From Mycobacterium sp. Root265 (lineage in GTDB: Bacteria; Actinomycetota; Actinomycetes; Mycobacteriales; Mycobacteriaceae), in assembly GCF_001428895.1 (NCBI RefSeq), contig NZ_LMJA01000005.1, positions 97,529 through 161,528 on the forward strand: a stretch of 64,000 nt of DNA, read 5' to 3'. The notes below the pieces were generated by a model. It was not told where the DNA came from, searched no databases, and saw only the letters and a program-made list of their open reading frames with translations. Each line of letters starts with the position of its first letter. Positions within the stretch are counted from its first letter, which is position 1. Below are positions 1 through 8,433 of the stretch, piece by piece. The translations under genes and the position numbers were made by a program.

Positions 1-2
1 TC

Positions 3-461
3 GATTGGCACAGTGTGGCGCCCCGCACGCTGAAGATCTTGCCGCGCAGCGAGACCCTGGTGATGCTGGTGACGGTCTCGGGCACGGTCGCGACCGGGAA
101 TCTCGCCGTCGGCGTGGGTCTCGGTGTGCTTGCCGCGACGCTGGCCTTCGCGCGGCGCGTGGCGCACTTCACCTCGGTTCAGGCGATGGAGGGTCCCGAC
201 GGCACCCGCACCTATCAGGTGCGCGGTGACCTTTTCTTCGTGTCCAGCAACGACCTCGTGCACCAGTTCGACTACGGCAACGACCCGGACGACGTGGTGG
301 TCGACCTGTCCGGAACGTCGGTGTGGGACGCCTCCTCGGTCGCCACGCTGGATGCCATCCGGAGCAAATACGCGTCCCGGGGGAAGGCTGTGCGCTTCAC
401 CGGGTTGGACCCGATCAGTCTGGACCGGCTCAACCGGTTGTCGGGACGGTTGGGCGCGTAG
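3..461 (+). CDS. SulP-family anion transporter, C-terminal part with STAS domain (5' end outside window)
   Basis: The frame is open from the window edge, so only the last ~152 residues are present. The first part ends in a hydrophobic stretch (LVMLVTVSGTVAT...VGVGLGVLAATLAFA), the last membrane segments of the permease. The rest is a STAS domain: a beta strand VVVDLSGTSVWDAS followed by a helix and KAVRFTGLD. SulP proteins are inner-membrane anion (sulfate or bicarbonate) transporters, and the cytoplasmic STAS domain regulates them. Substrate cannot be told from this fragment. Internal GTG or ATG codons are not the true start, because the reading frame continues upstream. Confidence 0.85.
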   Translation, partial: DWHSVAPRTLKILPRSETLVMLVTVSGTVATGNLAVGVGLGVLAATLAFARRVAHFTSVQAMEGPDGTRTYQVRGDLFFVSSNDLVHQFDYGNDPDDVVVDLSGTSVWDASSVATLDAIRSKYASRGKAVRFTGLDPISLDRLNRLSGRLGA

Positions 462-755
462 GCGTGCGCCGTCCTCCCTTGTGCCGGGATGGACGAAATG
501 GCTGCTTCATAGACATGCGAAGCAGCCAAATCGTCGATTTCGGCGCAAGCGTAATGGCTAGTTCATCTAACTGAGCCAGGCAGTGATCGGTACTACGCCT
601 GCCTAACAAAAATTCGGTTCCGGATCGCCGCAAACACCGCTGCGCGCTGCGCAAATGCGCGTAAGCGATCGTGTCCGAACTGCCGCCCGTATGACTGTGA
701 TTCACGGCACGCTATGCGCTACATTGTGACGGCAGTCATACGAAAGGGCGCGATC

Positions 756-905
756 ATGAGCGGTGTACTTCTGGGCATAGTGTTGGTCTTGCTGGGCGCC
801 GGTTCCATCGCCGCCGTCGTGGCCGCCGCCGTCCTCGGATACGGCACGATCGCCCTCGCGATCGGCATCGTCTCCAGCGCGGCCTTCGCCGCCAAGACGG
901 TCTGA
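756..905 (+). CDS. Small hydrophobic membrane peptide (49 aa)
   Basis: Starts at an ATG preceded by GAAAGGG six bases upstream; an in-frame ATG at 714 lacks a comparable ribosome binding site. The product is almost entirely hydrophobic, with two candidate membrane helices (VLLGIVLVLLGAGSIAAVVA and IALAIGIVSSAAFA). It stands alone between the transporter gene and the convergent racemase-like gene. I do not recognise the family. Codon use is G/C-rich at third positions, consistent with a real mycobacterial gene. Confidence 0.55.
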   Translation: MSGVLLGIVLVLLGAGSIAAVVAAAVLGYGTIALAIGIVSSAAFAAKTV

Positions 906-938
906 ACGCCCGGATCTGACTCCCCGGCGGTTGCCGGG

Positions 939-2108
939 TCAGTACCTCACGGTCGTATGGGCGTCGATGTACTCGAAATCGAACTGCTCACCCAGGCCGG
1001 GTAGTGACGGCATGTCCACGTGACCGTCCTTGGCCAGCGGATCCACGTTCGCGAGTTGATGCGGCGGCACCCAGTCATAGTCCACATGAGGGTGAAGCAG
1101 TCCGCGCTCGTACCAGGGTGCATTGGGTGAGGCGCCGACCAGCGCCAGGTTGGCCGCGCCGTGCCCGTGGATCTCGCACGTCATGCCGAACGCATCAGCG
1201 AGGTGTGCAGCTTTGAGCGCCGGAGTGATTCCGCCGGTGTTCATGGCGCCGGCACGCAAGATGTCGCAGGTGCCGAGCACCCAGTCGGCCCGGGACCGGT
1301 GCCGTCCCGCGACGGTCTCCGGGCCCACCACGGGTGTTGCCACCTGCTCGGACAACCACCGGTAGGACTGCGTCGAGTACTCGTCCATCGGTTCCTCGAA
1401 CCACGCGAACTTCAATTCGTCGAGGGCCCTGCCGATCTGCAACGCCTGGGTCCGCGAATACCAGTGATATCCGTCGAGCATCAGATCGATACCCGGGCCG
1501 ACCGCCTCCCTGACCGCGGCGCACGCCGCGATATCCCGTTCGACACTCGGCGCACCCTCGATGGGCGGCATCCAGGTGTGCAGCTTGATCCCGCGGTAGC
1601 CGCGCTCCACCAACTCGACGGCAAAGTGTGCGTAGTCCTCCGGGGTGGCCAACCCGCCCGGTATGTCGTCGCCGCACATGACGCTCCCATAGGCGAGCAC
1701 TCGTTCCTTGAAGCCACCCAGAAGCTTCCACACGGGTGTGCCGAAGCGCTTTCCGGCCAGGTCCCACAACGCCTGATCCACATAGCTCAGGGTGTGGTCC
1801 GGCAGTTCCGCCGCGCGCGAGCGTGAACGTCGGAAGAGATCCTCGCCGATGTGTTCCCGCATCAACGGATCGGTGTTCGTGAGCACGGGCCGCAGGTGTT
1901 GTTCCACCTGGTCGGCCCGAAGGTAGGCCGGTTTCCCGACGACCACGCCTTCGGCGCCGTCGGTGTCGCGCACCCGCAGCAGCGCCAGCGTGATCTCGGT
2001 GCGTGGCCCGGGATGGTCATGGCCGTCCGAGTCGAGGACTGTCATCTTGGCGCTCTGGAACAGTTGAACGCTGACGGTTTCGATCACCGGCGAGCTGTGG
2101 GCGGTCAC
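939..2108 (-). CDS. Enolase-superfamily enzyme (mandelate racemase / sugar-acid dehydratase-like), 389 aa
   Basis: Starts at GTG 2108, whose last two bases lie in the TGA of the upstream MFS gene (GTGA overlap). The open frame running further upstream is a shadow inside that gene. Enolase-superfamily barrel signatures are visible: a lysine in GIKLHTWM at the end of a barrel strand (K-x-H rather than the usual K-x-K), and three candidate metal ligands in LMLDGYHWY, WFEEPMDEY and VVGPETVAGR. A late histidine-rich strand CEIHGHGAAN follows. Members abstract the proton alpha to a carboxylate, racemising or dehydrating acid sugars. Coupling to a transporter suggests catabolism of an imported acid sugar. 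The exact substrate is not readable. Confidence 0.85.
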   Translation of the reverse strand: MTAHSSPVIETVSVQLFQSAKMTVLDSDGHDHPGPRTEITLALLRVRDTDGAEGVVVGKPAYLRADQVEQHLRPVLTNTDPLMREHIGEDLFRRSRSRAAELPDHTLSYVDQALWDLAGKRFGTPVWKLLGGFKERVLAYGSVMCGDDIPGGLATPEDYAHFAVELVERGYRGIKLHTWMPPIEGAPSVERDIAACAAVREAVGPGIDLMLDGYHWYSRTQALQIGRALDELKFAWFEEPMDEYSTQSYRWLSEQVATPVVGPETVAGRHRSRADWVLGTCDILRAGAMNTGGITPALKAAHLADAFGMTCEIHGHGAANLALVGASPNAPWYERGLLHPHVDYDWVPPHQLANVDPLAKDGHVDMPSLPGLGEQFDFEYIDAHTTVRY

Positions 2109-3391
2109 TTGTGGATCCTTTCGATGTCGGAGTCCGAAACCTGTTGTGCAGCTTCGTCTTCGTCGAGTTCGGTGGTTGTTCGATTGTGGAAGGTGAAGAA
2201 GGCGGTAGACGTTGCCACGACGACCACCACCGCGAGAAAGGCGAACAGCGCGCGCGGCCCAGCCAGCAGGATGGTCGGAGTCAGCAAGGCGAACGCCGCG
2301 GCCAGGCCGCGGGCCGCCGCGATGATCGCGCCCTGGGCCGTGGAGCGCAGCAAGGTCGGAAACGATTCCTGGGTCCAGAGTTTCATCATGGCCTCGCTGG
2401 CGAACACGGTGCCGATGGCCCAGAGGACCAGCATCGTCGAGAGCGTGAAGGTCGTCGGTCCGGCGATCGCGGGTAGCGCAGAGCCCGCCACCGAGCACAA
2501 CGCGCCGAACACGAACCACTTCATCCGGTTGGGGCCGTCGACGACCTTCATCAGCACGAACACCAGGAAGAAGCCCACCGCGGTGGCGATCAGCTTGACC
2601 GTCGAGAAGTGACTCACGGTGGACCCGGCGACCTTGACGAACATGTAGGCGCCGAACTGGCCGTTGGTGTTACTGCCCAGGTTCATGAGTGCGTAGAAGA
2701 TGATCAGGGCCGTGAACGACAGCACGTAGGGCGGTTTCATCAGTTCGCGCAGCGCGCCCTTCGACCGCGTCCCGGTGGCGTCATCGAGCGCGACGGCGCG
2801 GGCGGTCTGCCAACGATCGGATTCGGGCAGGCTGATCCGGGCGAGCAGGGTCAGCAGTGTGACCAGTCCGATGTGGGCGTACATGATCTGCGCGCCGCTG
2901 CGGCCCGAGTCGCCGAACACCGAGCCGAGCGCCAGGCTGGCGATGGTGCCGAGTTTCCAGAGCAGGTGCGAGAAGGTCACCAGACTGCCGCGCTGGCCGG
3001 CCTTGGCGGCCTCGGCGATCGTCGCCAACGAGACGGGCAGGTCGGCCCCGGCGCCCAGGCCGATCAGCACCAGGCCCGACACGAGATAGCCGTATGTCGG
3101 CGCGAGAATGACCACCACTGCGCCCAGCAGGATCACCGCCATGGTCACCAGGAAGACCGAGCGGCGCCCGAACCGGTCGCCGAGGCGTCCGCCGATCACG
3201 GAGCCGATGGCGATGGCCACGGTGAGGGAGGCCGAGGCGGCGCCGATCTGCCCGGCGCTCAAGCCCATGCTGTCGCTGAGCATGACGACGGCGGTCCCGC
3301 TGGTGACGATGGCGGCAGCGTCGATATAGGACGCCATCCCCGCGACAAATGCTGTCCACCATATGGATCGGGCAGTTGTTTCCGGTCTCAT
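2105..3391 (-). CDS. MFS transporter (sugar-porter-like), 428 aa
   Basis: Twelve-helix major facilitator with the loop 2-3 signature GGRLGDRFGRRSVFLVT and a D-x-E-like start of helix 1 (MASYIDAAAIV). Length is usual for the family. It is the first gene of a two-gene leftward operon; its stop overlaps the GTG of the enolase-superfamily gene, so transport and catabolism are probably made together. A perfect LacI-type palindrome lies about 40 bp upstream of the start. The C-terminal tail (TTTELDEDEAAQQ) is acidic and cytoplasmic. Likely substrate is the acid sugar or related compound handled by the partner enzyme (inference). Confidence 0.85.
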   Translation of the reverse strand: MRPETTARSIWWTAFVAGMASYIDAAAIVTSGTAVVMLSDSMGLSAGQIGAASASLTVAIAIGSVIGGRLGDRFGRRSVFLVTMAVILLGAVVVILAPTYGYLVSGLVLIGLGAGADLPVSLATIAEAAKAGQRGSLVTFSHLLWKLGTIASLALGSVFGDSGRSGAQIMYAHIGLVTLLTLLARISLPESDRWQTARAVALDDATGTRSKGALRELMKPPYVLSFTALIIFYALMNLGSNTNGQFGAYMFVKVAGSTVSHFSTVKLIATAVGFFLVFVLMKVVDGPNRMKWFVFGALCSVAGSALPAIAGPTTFTLSTMLVLWAIGTVFASEAMMKLWTQESFPTLLRSTAQGAIIAAARGLAAAFALLTPTILLAGPRALFAFLAVVVVVATSTAFFTFHNRTTTELDEDEAAQQVSDSDIERIHK

Positions 3392-3431
3392 TGTCAGCTC
3401 CTCATCGAGTTAACCGCCCGCTTCCGCAATG

Positions 3432-3443
3432 TGAAACGTTTCA
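3432..3443. promoter_or_regulatory. Perfect palindrome TGAAACGTTTCA, LacI-family-type operator
   Basis: A 12-bp perfect dyad with the central CG typical of LacI/GalR-family operators. It lies about 40 bp upstream of the MFS start, where it could block transcription of the MFS/enolase-superfamily operon. No LacI-family gene is present in the window, so the regulator would be encoded elsewhere. Confidence 0.6.
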
Positions 3444-3548
3444 ATTTCTGCGGTGGGTGAAGGGTAGATCACACCGGCGCCGACGATCCAACACTCGTTG
3501 AGCATCGATTGATACCGAAAGTGGATCGGCTTACGATTGAACACCCTG

Positions 3549-5162
3549 CTAAACCCGCAACCGCAACCCGAGCCCGGTGGCCCGTACGGCCTGCCGGTCG
3601 ATCGCTGCGCGCACCTCGGCTTCGGATCCCACCACCCGCACGCGGCGCTGGGCCCGTGTCACCGCGGTGTAGAACAACTCCCTGGTCAGCAGCCGGGAAT
3701 CCTCCGGAGGCAGCAGCACCGTCACCTCGGCGGCCTGGCTGCCCTGCGACTTGTGGATCGTCATCGCGTGCATGGTCTCCACCTCCGCCAGCCGGCCCGG
3801 GGTGAACGACAAGGCGCCGACCGCCACCCGCAAGCCGTCCGGTGATGCCACCGTCACTCCGGTGTCCCCGTTGTACAACTTGAGTCCATAGTCGTTGGCG
3901 GTCACCAGGATCGGCCGTCCGGCGTACCACGTGGACCACAGCGGCTCGCCGGTCGCCTCGGTCAGCCACCGTTCCACCTGACGGTTCCAGTGCGCCACCC
4001 CGAACGGGCCGCGCCGGTGCGCGCACAGCAACCGGTGCTCCTCCAGCGTTTGCAGCGCGGTCGCCGTGTCGCCGAGCACGCACGCCTCCCGCAACCGAAG
4101 TGCCTGCGGCAACAGCACATCGCGCAACGACTGGGCCGAGCGCAGCCACTCGATGTGCTCCCCACCGGAACGCAGCACCTGCAGCGCGGCGTCGGCATCG
4201 CCGTCGCGCACCGCGGCGGCCAGATCACCGATGTCGGCCCCGAACCGATGCGAGGTCCGCAACGACGCCACCCGTGACGCGCCCAGCCCCTGCACCAGAT
4301 CCGCCAGCACCGCACCGGCTTCCACCGATGCCAGCTGATCCGGATCACCCACCAGCAGCAGCCGGGTGTCCGGGCGCACGGCCTCCAACAATCGGGCCAT
4401 CATGGTCAGCGACACCATCGAGGTCTCGTCGACGACGATGACATCATGCGGAAGCCGGTTGCCGCGGTGATGGCGGAAGCGCGAGGAGGTGTCCGGCCGC
4501 GACCCGAGCAGCCGGTGCAACGTGGTGGCCTGCAGACCGGTCAGCCGGGACCGGTCCGCCTCGTCGAGTTCGTCGACAGCGGTCTGCACCGCCTCCTGCA
4601 ACCGGGCGGCTGCCTTGCCGGTGGGCGCGGCCAGCGCGATCCGCGGGGAAGGCCTGTTCTCCAGCGCCGCCTGCTCGGCGAGCAGGGCCAGCAGCCGCGC
4701 CACCGTCGTGGTCTTGCCGGTGCCCGGCCCACCGGTGAGCACCGTGAGTCCCTGGGAGAGCGCCATGTTGGCCGCTTCGCGCTGCTCTGCGTAGTCGTCG
4801 TCGAACAGCCGCAGTACGTCCGGAGCCTGCCCGGGGGGAACGGTCCCGGCCAGTGCCAGCACATCGGCGCACACCTGCTGCTCCTCCAGCCAATACCGGT
4901 CCAGATAGAGCAGGTCGCCGAACAGTCGCAGCACCGGCGGTGTCTGGGCCAGCGGGCTCGCCGCCACCGCTGCCAGCCAGTCATCGGCCACCAGGTCCAC
5001 CGACGCTGCGGCCGCACGCAGATCCACGCACACCGAGCCGCCGCGCAGCGCTCGCACGACCAGCCGCACGGCCAGCGCCACGTCCTCCGAGGTCTCCCCG
5101 GCCAGTGCCGTCAACCGTTGTGCCACCTGGATATCGGCGGATTCGAAGTCGTCGATGATCAT
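3549..5162 (-). CDS. recD: Exodeoxyribonuclease V subunit alpha RecD (537 aa)
   Basis: 5'-3' helicase subunit of RecBCD, the nuclease/helicase that processes double-strand DNA ends. Visible motifs: Walker A GGPGTGKTTTVARLL, Walker B VDETSMVSL, motif III-like LLLVGDPDQLASV, and late motifs MTIHKSQGSQ and FYTAVTRAQRRV. ATG 5162 is chosen because it overlaps the recB stop (ATGA) and gives the normal N-terminus MIIDDFESAD; the longer open frame upstream lies within recB. Third gene of the recC-recB-recD operon, as in M. tuberculosis. Confidence 0.95.
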   Translation of the reverse strand: MIIDDFESADIQVAQRLTALAGETSEDVALAVRLVVRALRGGSVCVDLRAAAASVDLVADDWLAAVAASPLAQTPPVLRLFGDLLYLDRYWLEEQQVCADVLALAGTVPPGQAPDVLRLFDDDYAEQREAANMALSQGLTVLTGGPGTGKTTTVARLLALLAEQAALENRPSPRIALAAPTGKAAARLQEAVQTAVDELDEADRSRLTGLQATTLHRLLGSRPDTSSRFRHHRGNRLPHDVIVVDETSMVSLTMMARLLEAVRPDTRLLLVGDPDQLASVEAGAVLADLVQGLGASRVASLRTSHRFGADIGDLAAAVRDGDADAALQVLRSGGEHIEWLRSAQSLRDVLLPQALRLREACVLGDTATALQTLEEHRLLCAHRRGPFGVAHWNRQVERWLTEATGEPLWSTWYAGRPILVTANDYGLKLYNGDTGVTVASPDGLRVAVGALSFTPGRLAEVETMHAMTIHKSQGSQAAEVTVLLPPEDSRLLTRELFYTAVTRAQRRVRVVGSEAEVRAAIDRQAVRATGLGLRLRV

Positions 5163-8100
5163 GGACGCCCCAGAAGGTCGGACAGTGCGATGGTCAGCGC
5201 GGCCGGGGGGTCCCAGCTGAAGACACCGGCGGGATGGCCGTCCTGCACGGGGGTGAGCGCACCACACATGCCGCGCACGAACAGATACATCACCCCACCG
5301 AGGTGGCGCTGCGGGTCGTAGCCGGGCAACCGCCACGACAGATAGCGGTGCAGCACCACGCTGTACAGCAGCGCCTGCAGCGGATAGTCGGAGTGCAGCA
5401 TGGCCTCGACCATGCGTTCGCGGCCGTAGTCGGCGGCGGTGAGCGGCGTATCGGCGATGCCCAGCCAGTTGGTCTTGTAGTCGACGATCACGAACCGCTC
5501 ACCGATCCGCAGCACCGCGTCCACCGAGCCCGACAGATATCCCCGCAGCGGTTGCCGGCCCAGCGCACCCGCCGACAATCGGCCCGCGTAGGACGCCAGC
5601 GGGTCGTCGGTGCTCAGATGCTCGGCCAGCAGTGCGCCGACGTCGGACAACCGCGCGAACGTCCCGGCCGCGATGTCGCCGCCGGCCAGTGGGAACTCGA
5701 AGTCCAACTCCCGCAACCGGTCCGGCAGGCCGATCTGGCGCAGCGTGACCCCGGGCGCCAGCGGGCCCAGGTCGGTGTCGTGCATCGGGACGAGTGCTGC
5801 GGCCAGCTCCTCGGCAGCCACCGTCACCGGCCAGCGCGCGGCGTGCTTGCGCACGTGCTCGGCCAATTCGGTGGCCAGATCGGCTGCGAACGGGTCGGCG
5901 GTCTCCAGCACCGCGTGCACCAGCGAGCCGAAGGCCGCCCCGCTGGGAAGCTCGGCCATCGGCGAGGGCACATCCGCGCCGGAAGCCGGTGCCACCAGCG
6001 GGATATCGGCCACCTCATCGTCGAGTTCGGCCACCTCCGGCTCACTGGACACCGGGGACTCTTCGGCGGCCCGCAGCAGACCGGAGTACGAGGTGCGCCG
6101 CCACGAGGTGTCGATGGCGCGGTGAAAATGGCGCACCGCGAGTTCGGTGGGCGCCGGTGGCGTCGGTGCCGGGGTGATCGGCTCGATCAGCGATTCCTCC
6201 AGCACCGGGCCGCCGGCTTCCTCCCACGCGCGCAGCCGGGCCAGCGCATCGAGGTCGGAGACCTTGGCGGGGCTGCAGACGGCCGGCACCTCGGCCTCGC
6301 CGGGCGAGCGGCCCCGCATCAGCCGCGACAGCCCGCCGTTGGGTTCGTCCCAGGACGGCGCCCACCACGCCACCACCTGCGAGCAGGCGCGCGTCATCGC
6401 CACGTAGGTCAGTCGGCTGTCATTGGCGGCGGCCTCGGCCTTGCCGGTGCGCAGCACCACCGGATCGGGGTCGCCCACGTAGAGGCAGCGGACGCCTTCG
6501 TCGTGGTACAGAACCGGATTCGGGTCCGGCGAGTATCGGTTGAACGCGAACGGCAGATACACGATCGGGTACTGCAGGCCCTTGGAGACCCACACCGTCA
6601 TGATCTGCACCGCGGCGGCGTCACTGTCGAGGCGACGGTTGCGTTCGGCCGACCCGGCCTCCTCGATTGTCTGGGTGCGCAGCCAGTCGCGTAGCGCGGG
6701 CAAACCGAAACCTTCACGGTGCGCGGCGTTCTGCAGCAATTGGGTGACGTGGGCCAGGTCGGTCATCAACCGCTCGCCGCCCTGCCAGGACAGCACCTGC
6801 TTGCCCATACCGCCCAGCTGCGCGGCCTCCAGCACCGCGGCCACCCCGCGTTCCCTGGCGTGCCCAGCCCAGCTCCGCAGCTCCTCGGCGACCCGGTCGG
6901 TCAGCGGGTCACCTCCGGCGGCAAGGCTTTCCGCGGTTTCGCGGAAGAACACCGTCGACGCCGCCGCCCGGACCAGGCCGGGGCGGTGCGGCTGCTCGAA
7001 CGCCTCCAGCAGGCACAGCCAATCCTGCGCGGCGGCCGAGGCGAACACATTCGAATCCCCGGTGTACACCGCGGGGATACCGGCCTCGGCGAGCGCGGTG
7101 TCGCAGGCCCGGGCGTCCTTGTGGGTTTCCACGATGACGGCGATATCGCGGGCCTCCAGCGGCCGTCCCGCGAAGGTGGCGCCGCCGGCCAGCAGCGCGC
7201 CGATATCGGCGGCCAGGTCTCGGCCGATGTGCTCACGGAGACGGTCGATCCCGATGGTTCGGGTGCCCTTGCCGCTGCGGGTCACCACCCGCAACCGGAA
7301 CGGATCGTTGCGCGGTGCACCGGACAGGCGGTGGCCCCGATGATGCGCGGACACCTCGTGTACGACGATTCCGGGACCGCCGAGTTGTGCGCCGCCGAGC
7401 ACCACCTGCAGCCGGTTCACCAGGGCGGCGTCGCTGCGCCAGTTGATGCCGAGGGTCTGCTTGTCCCCGGCGGTTTCCGCGGCCCGCAGGTAGGTGTCGA
7501 TATCACCGCCGCGGAAGGCGTAGATGGCCTGTTTCGGGTCGCCGATCAGGATCAGCGTCGACTGCCCGGCGAAGGCCCGCTCGATGACCTGCCACTGCAC
7601 CGGATCGGTGTCCTGGAACTCGTCGACCATGACCACCGGCCAGCGTTGTGGCATTCGCACCCGGGCCGCCGAATCGGGGTCGGCCAGCGCGTCGGCCAGT
7701 CGGGTCAGCAGATCGTCGTAGCCCAGTACGCCGCGGCGCCGTTTGCGGATCTCCAACTCCGCCAGCACATCCCGGGCGAAGCTCAGGCACTCCGCGGTGA
7801 GCGAGTCCGGGTCGGCCTCCAGCGGCCGCAGTTCGGTCGCCGGGTTGCGCACCACCTGGGACGCGAGCTTCTGGGCGTCACGGTAACTCAGCCGGGGTGC
7901 GTCGGAGTCATTGCCGAACCGGGCCAGGTACAGGTCGTCGACGATCTCGGACACCAGTTCGTCGAGGCTCTCCACCAGGGTGACGCCGCTGTCGCTGTCA
8001 CCGGCCACACCAAGGGATTTCAGCACGATGTGGCAGAACTGATGCGTGGTCGCAATGGTGGCGGCATCGAATCCGGCCAATGCGTCGCGCAGCCGCTGAT

Positions 8101-8410
8101 GCCGCGCGCCGCGGTCCTCGGCGATCAGGTGGCGCAGCAGATCGTTGTCCGCCGCCGATGGATCCGCGAAAGCGGCGAGCGCGCCCACGATCTGGCCGCG
8201 CACCCGTTCGCGTAGTTCCTGGCTGGCGGCCCGGCCGAAGGTGATGAGCAGCATCTCGTCGAGGGTGGCCCGGCCCTCGGCGACCATCCGGGTCACCAAA
8301 CCGGCCAGCGCGAAGGTCTTGCCGGTGCCGGCGCTGGCCTCCAGCACCGTGGTCGATCCCGGCGCGGGCAGGGGCCCGGTGAGGTCGAAGGTGCGCACCT
8401 CATCGCTCAT
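5159..8410 (-). CDS. recB: Exodeoxyribonuclease V subunit beta RecB (1083 aa)
   Basis: UvrD/Rep-type 3'-5' helicase plus C-terminal nuclease. Walker A EASAGTGKTFALAGLV is near the N-terminus, followed by VMVDEFQDTDPVQW (motif II), ILIGDPKQAIYAFRGGD (III) and LTYVAMTRACSQ (VI). The nuclease core near the end reads RFVIVDYKTNWLG, the D-x-K of RecB nucleases. Start 8410 has GGAG eight bases upstream; an in-frame GTG at 8437 that overlaps the recC stop (GTGA) and follows AAGGGG is an equally credible alternative, adding nine residues. Partner of recC and recD on either side. Confidence 0.95.
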   Translation of the reverse strand: MSDEVRTFDLTGPLPAPGSTTVLEASAGTGKTFALAGLVTRMVAEGRATLDEMLLITFGRAASQELRERVRGQIVGALAAFADPSAADNDLLRHLIAEDRGARHQRLRDALAGFDAATIATTHQFCHIVLKSLGVAGDSDSGVTLVESLDELVSEIVDDLYLARFGNDSDAPRLSYRDAQKLASQVVRNPATELRPLEADPDSLTAECLSFARDVLAELEIRKRRRGVLGYDDLLTRLADALADPDSAARVRMPQRWPVVMVDEFQDTDPVQWQVIERAFAGQSTLILIGDPKQAIYAFRGGDIDTYLRAAETAGDKQTLGINWRSDAALVNRLQVVLGGAQLGGPGIVVHEVSAHHRGHRLSGAPRNDPFRLRVVTRSGKGTRTIGIDRLREHIGRDLAADIGALLAGGATFAGRPLEARDIAVIVETHKDARACDTALAEAGIPAVYTGDSNVFASAAAQDWLCLLEAFEQPHRPGLVRAAASTVFFRETAESLAAGGDPLTDRVAEELRSWAGHARERGVAAVLEAAQLGGMGKQVLSWQGGERLMTDLAHVTQLLQNAAHREGFGLPALRDWLRTQTIEEAGSAERNRRLDSDAAAVQIMTVWVSKGLQYPIVYLPFAFNRYSPDPNPVLYHDEGVRCLYVGDPDPVVLRTGKAEAAANDSRLTYVAMTRACSQVVAWWAPSWDEPNGGLSRLMRGRSPGEAEVPAVCSPAKVSDLDALARLRAWEEAGGPVLEESLIEPITPAPTPPAPTELAVRHFHRAIDTSWRRTSYSGLLRAAEESPVSSEPEVAELDDEVADIPLVAPASGADVPSPMAELPSGAAFGSLVHAVLETADPFAADLATELAEHVRKHAARWPVTVAAEELAAALVPMHDTDLGPLAPGVTLRQIGLPDRLRELDFEFPLAGGDIAAGTFARLSDVGALLAEHLSTDDPLASYAGRLSAGALGRQPLRGYLSGSVDAVLRIGERFVIVDYKTNWLGIADTPLTAADYGRERMVEAMLHSDYPLQALLYSVVLHRYLSWRLPGYDPQRHLGGVMYLFVRGMCGALTPVQDGHPAGVFSWDPPAALTIALSDLLGRP

Positions 8411-8433
8411 GCGGTTCACTCCGCAAGCGTCGT

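Noticed and set aside
5234-6694. 486-codon plus-strand open frame opposite recB
   Set aside because: Low-complexity R/G/Q-rich translation, no family features, entirely within recB; a GC-rich shadow. The same applies to 6719-8215 and 9082-10752.
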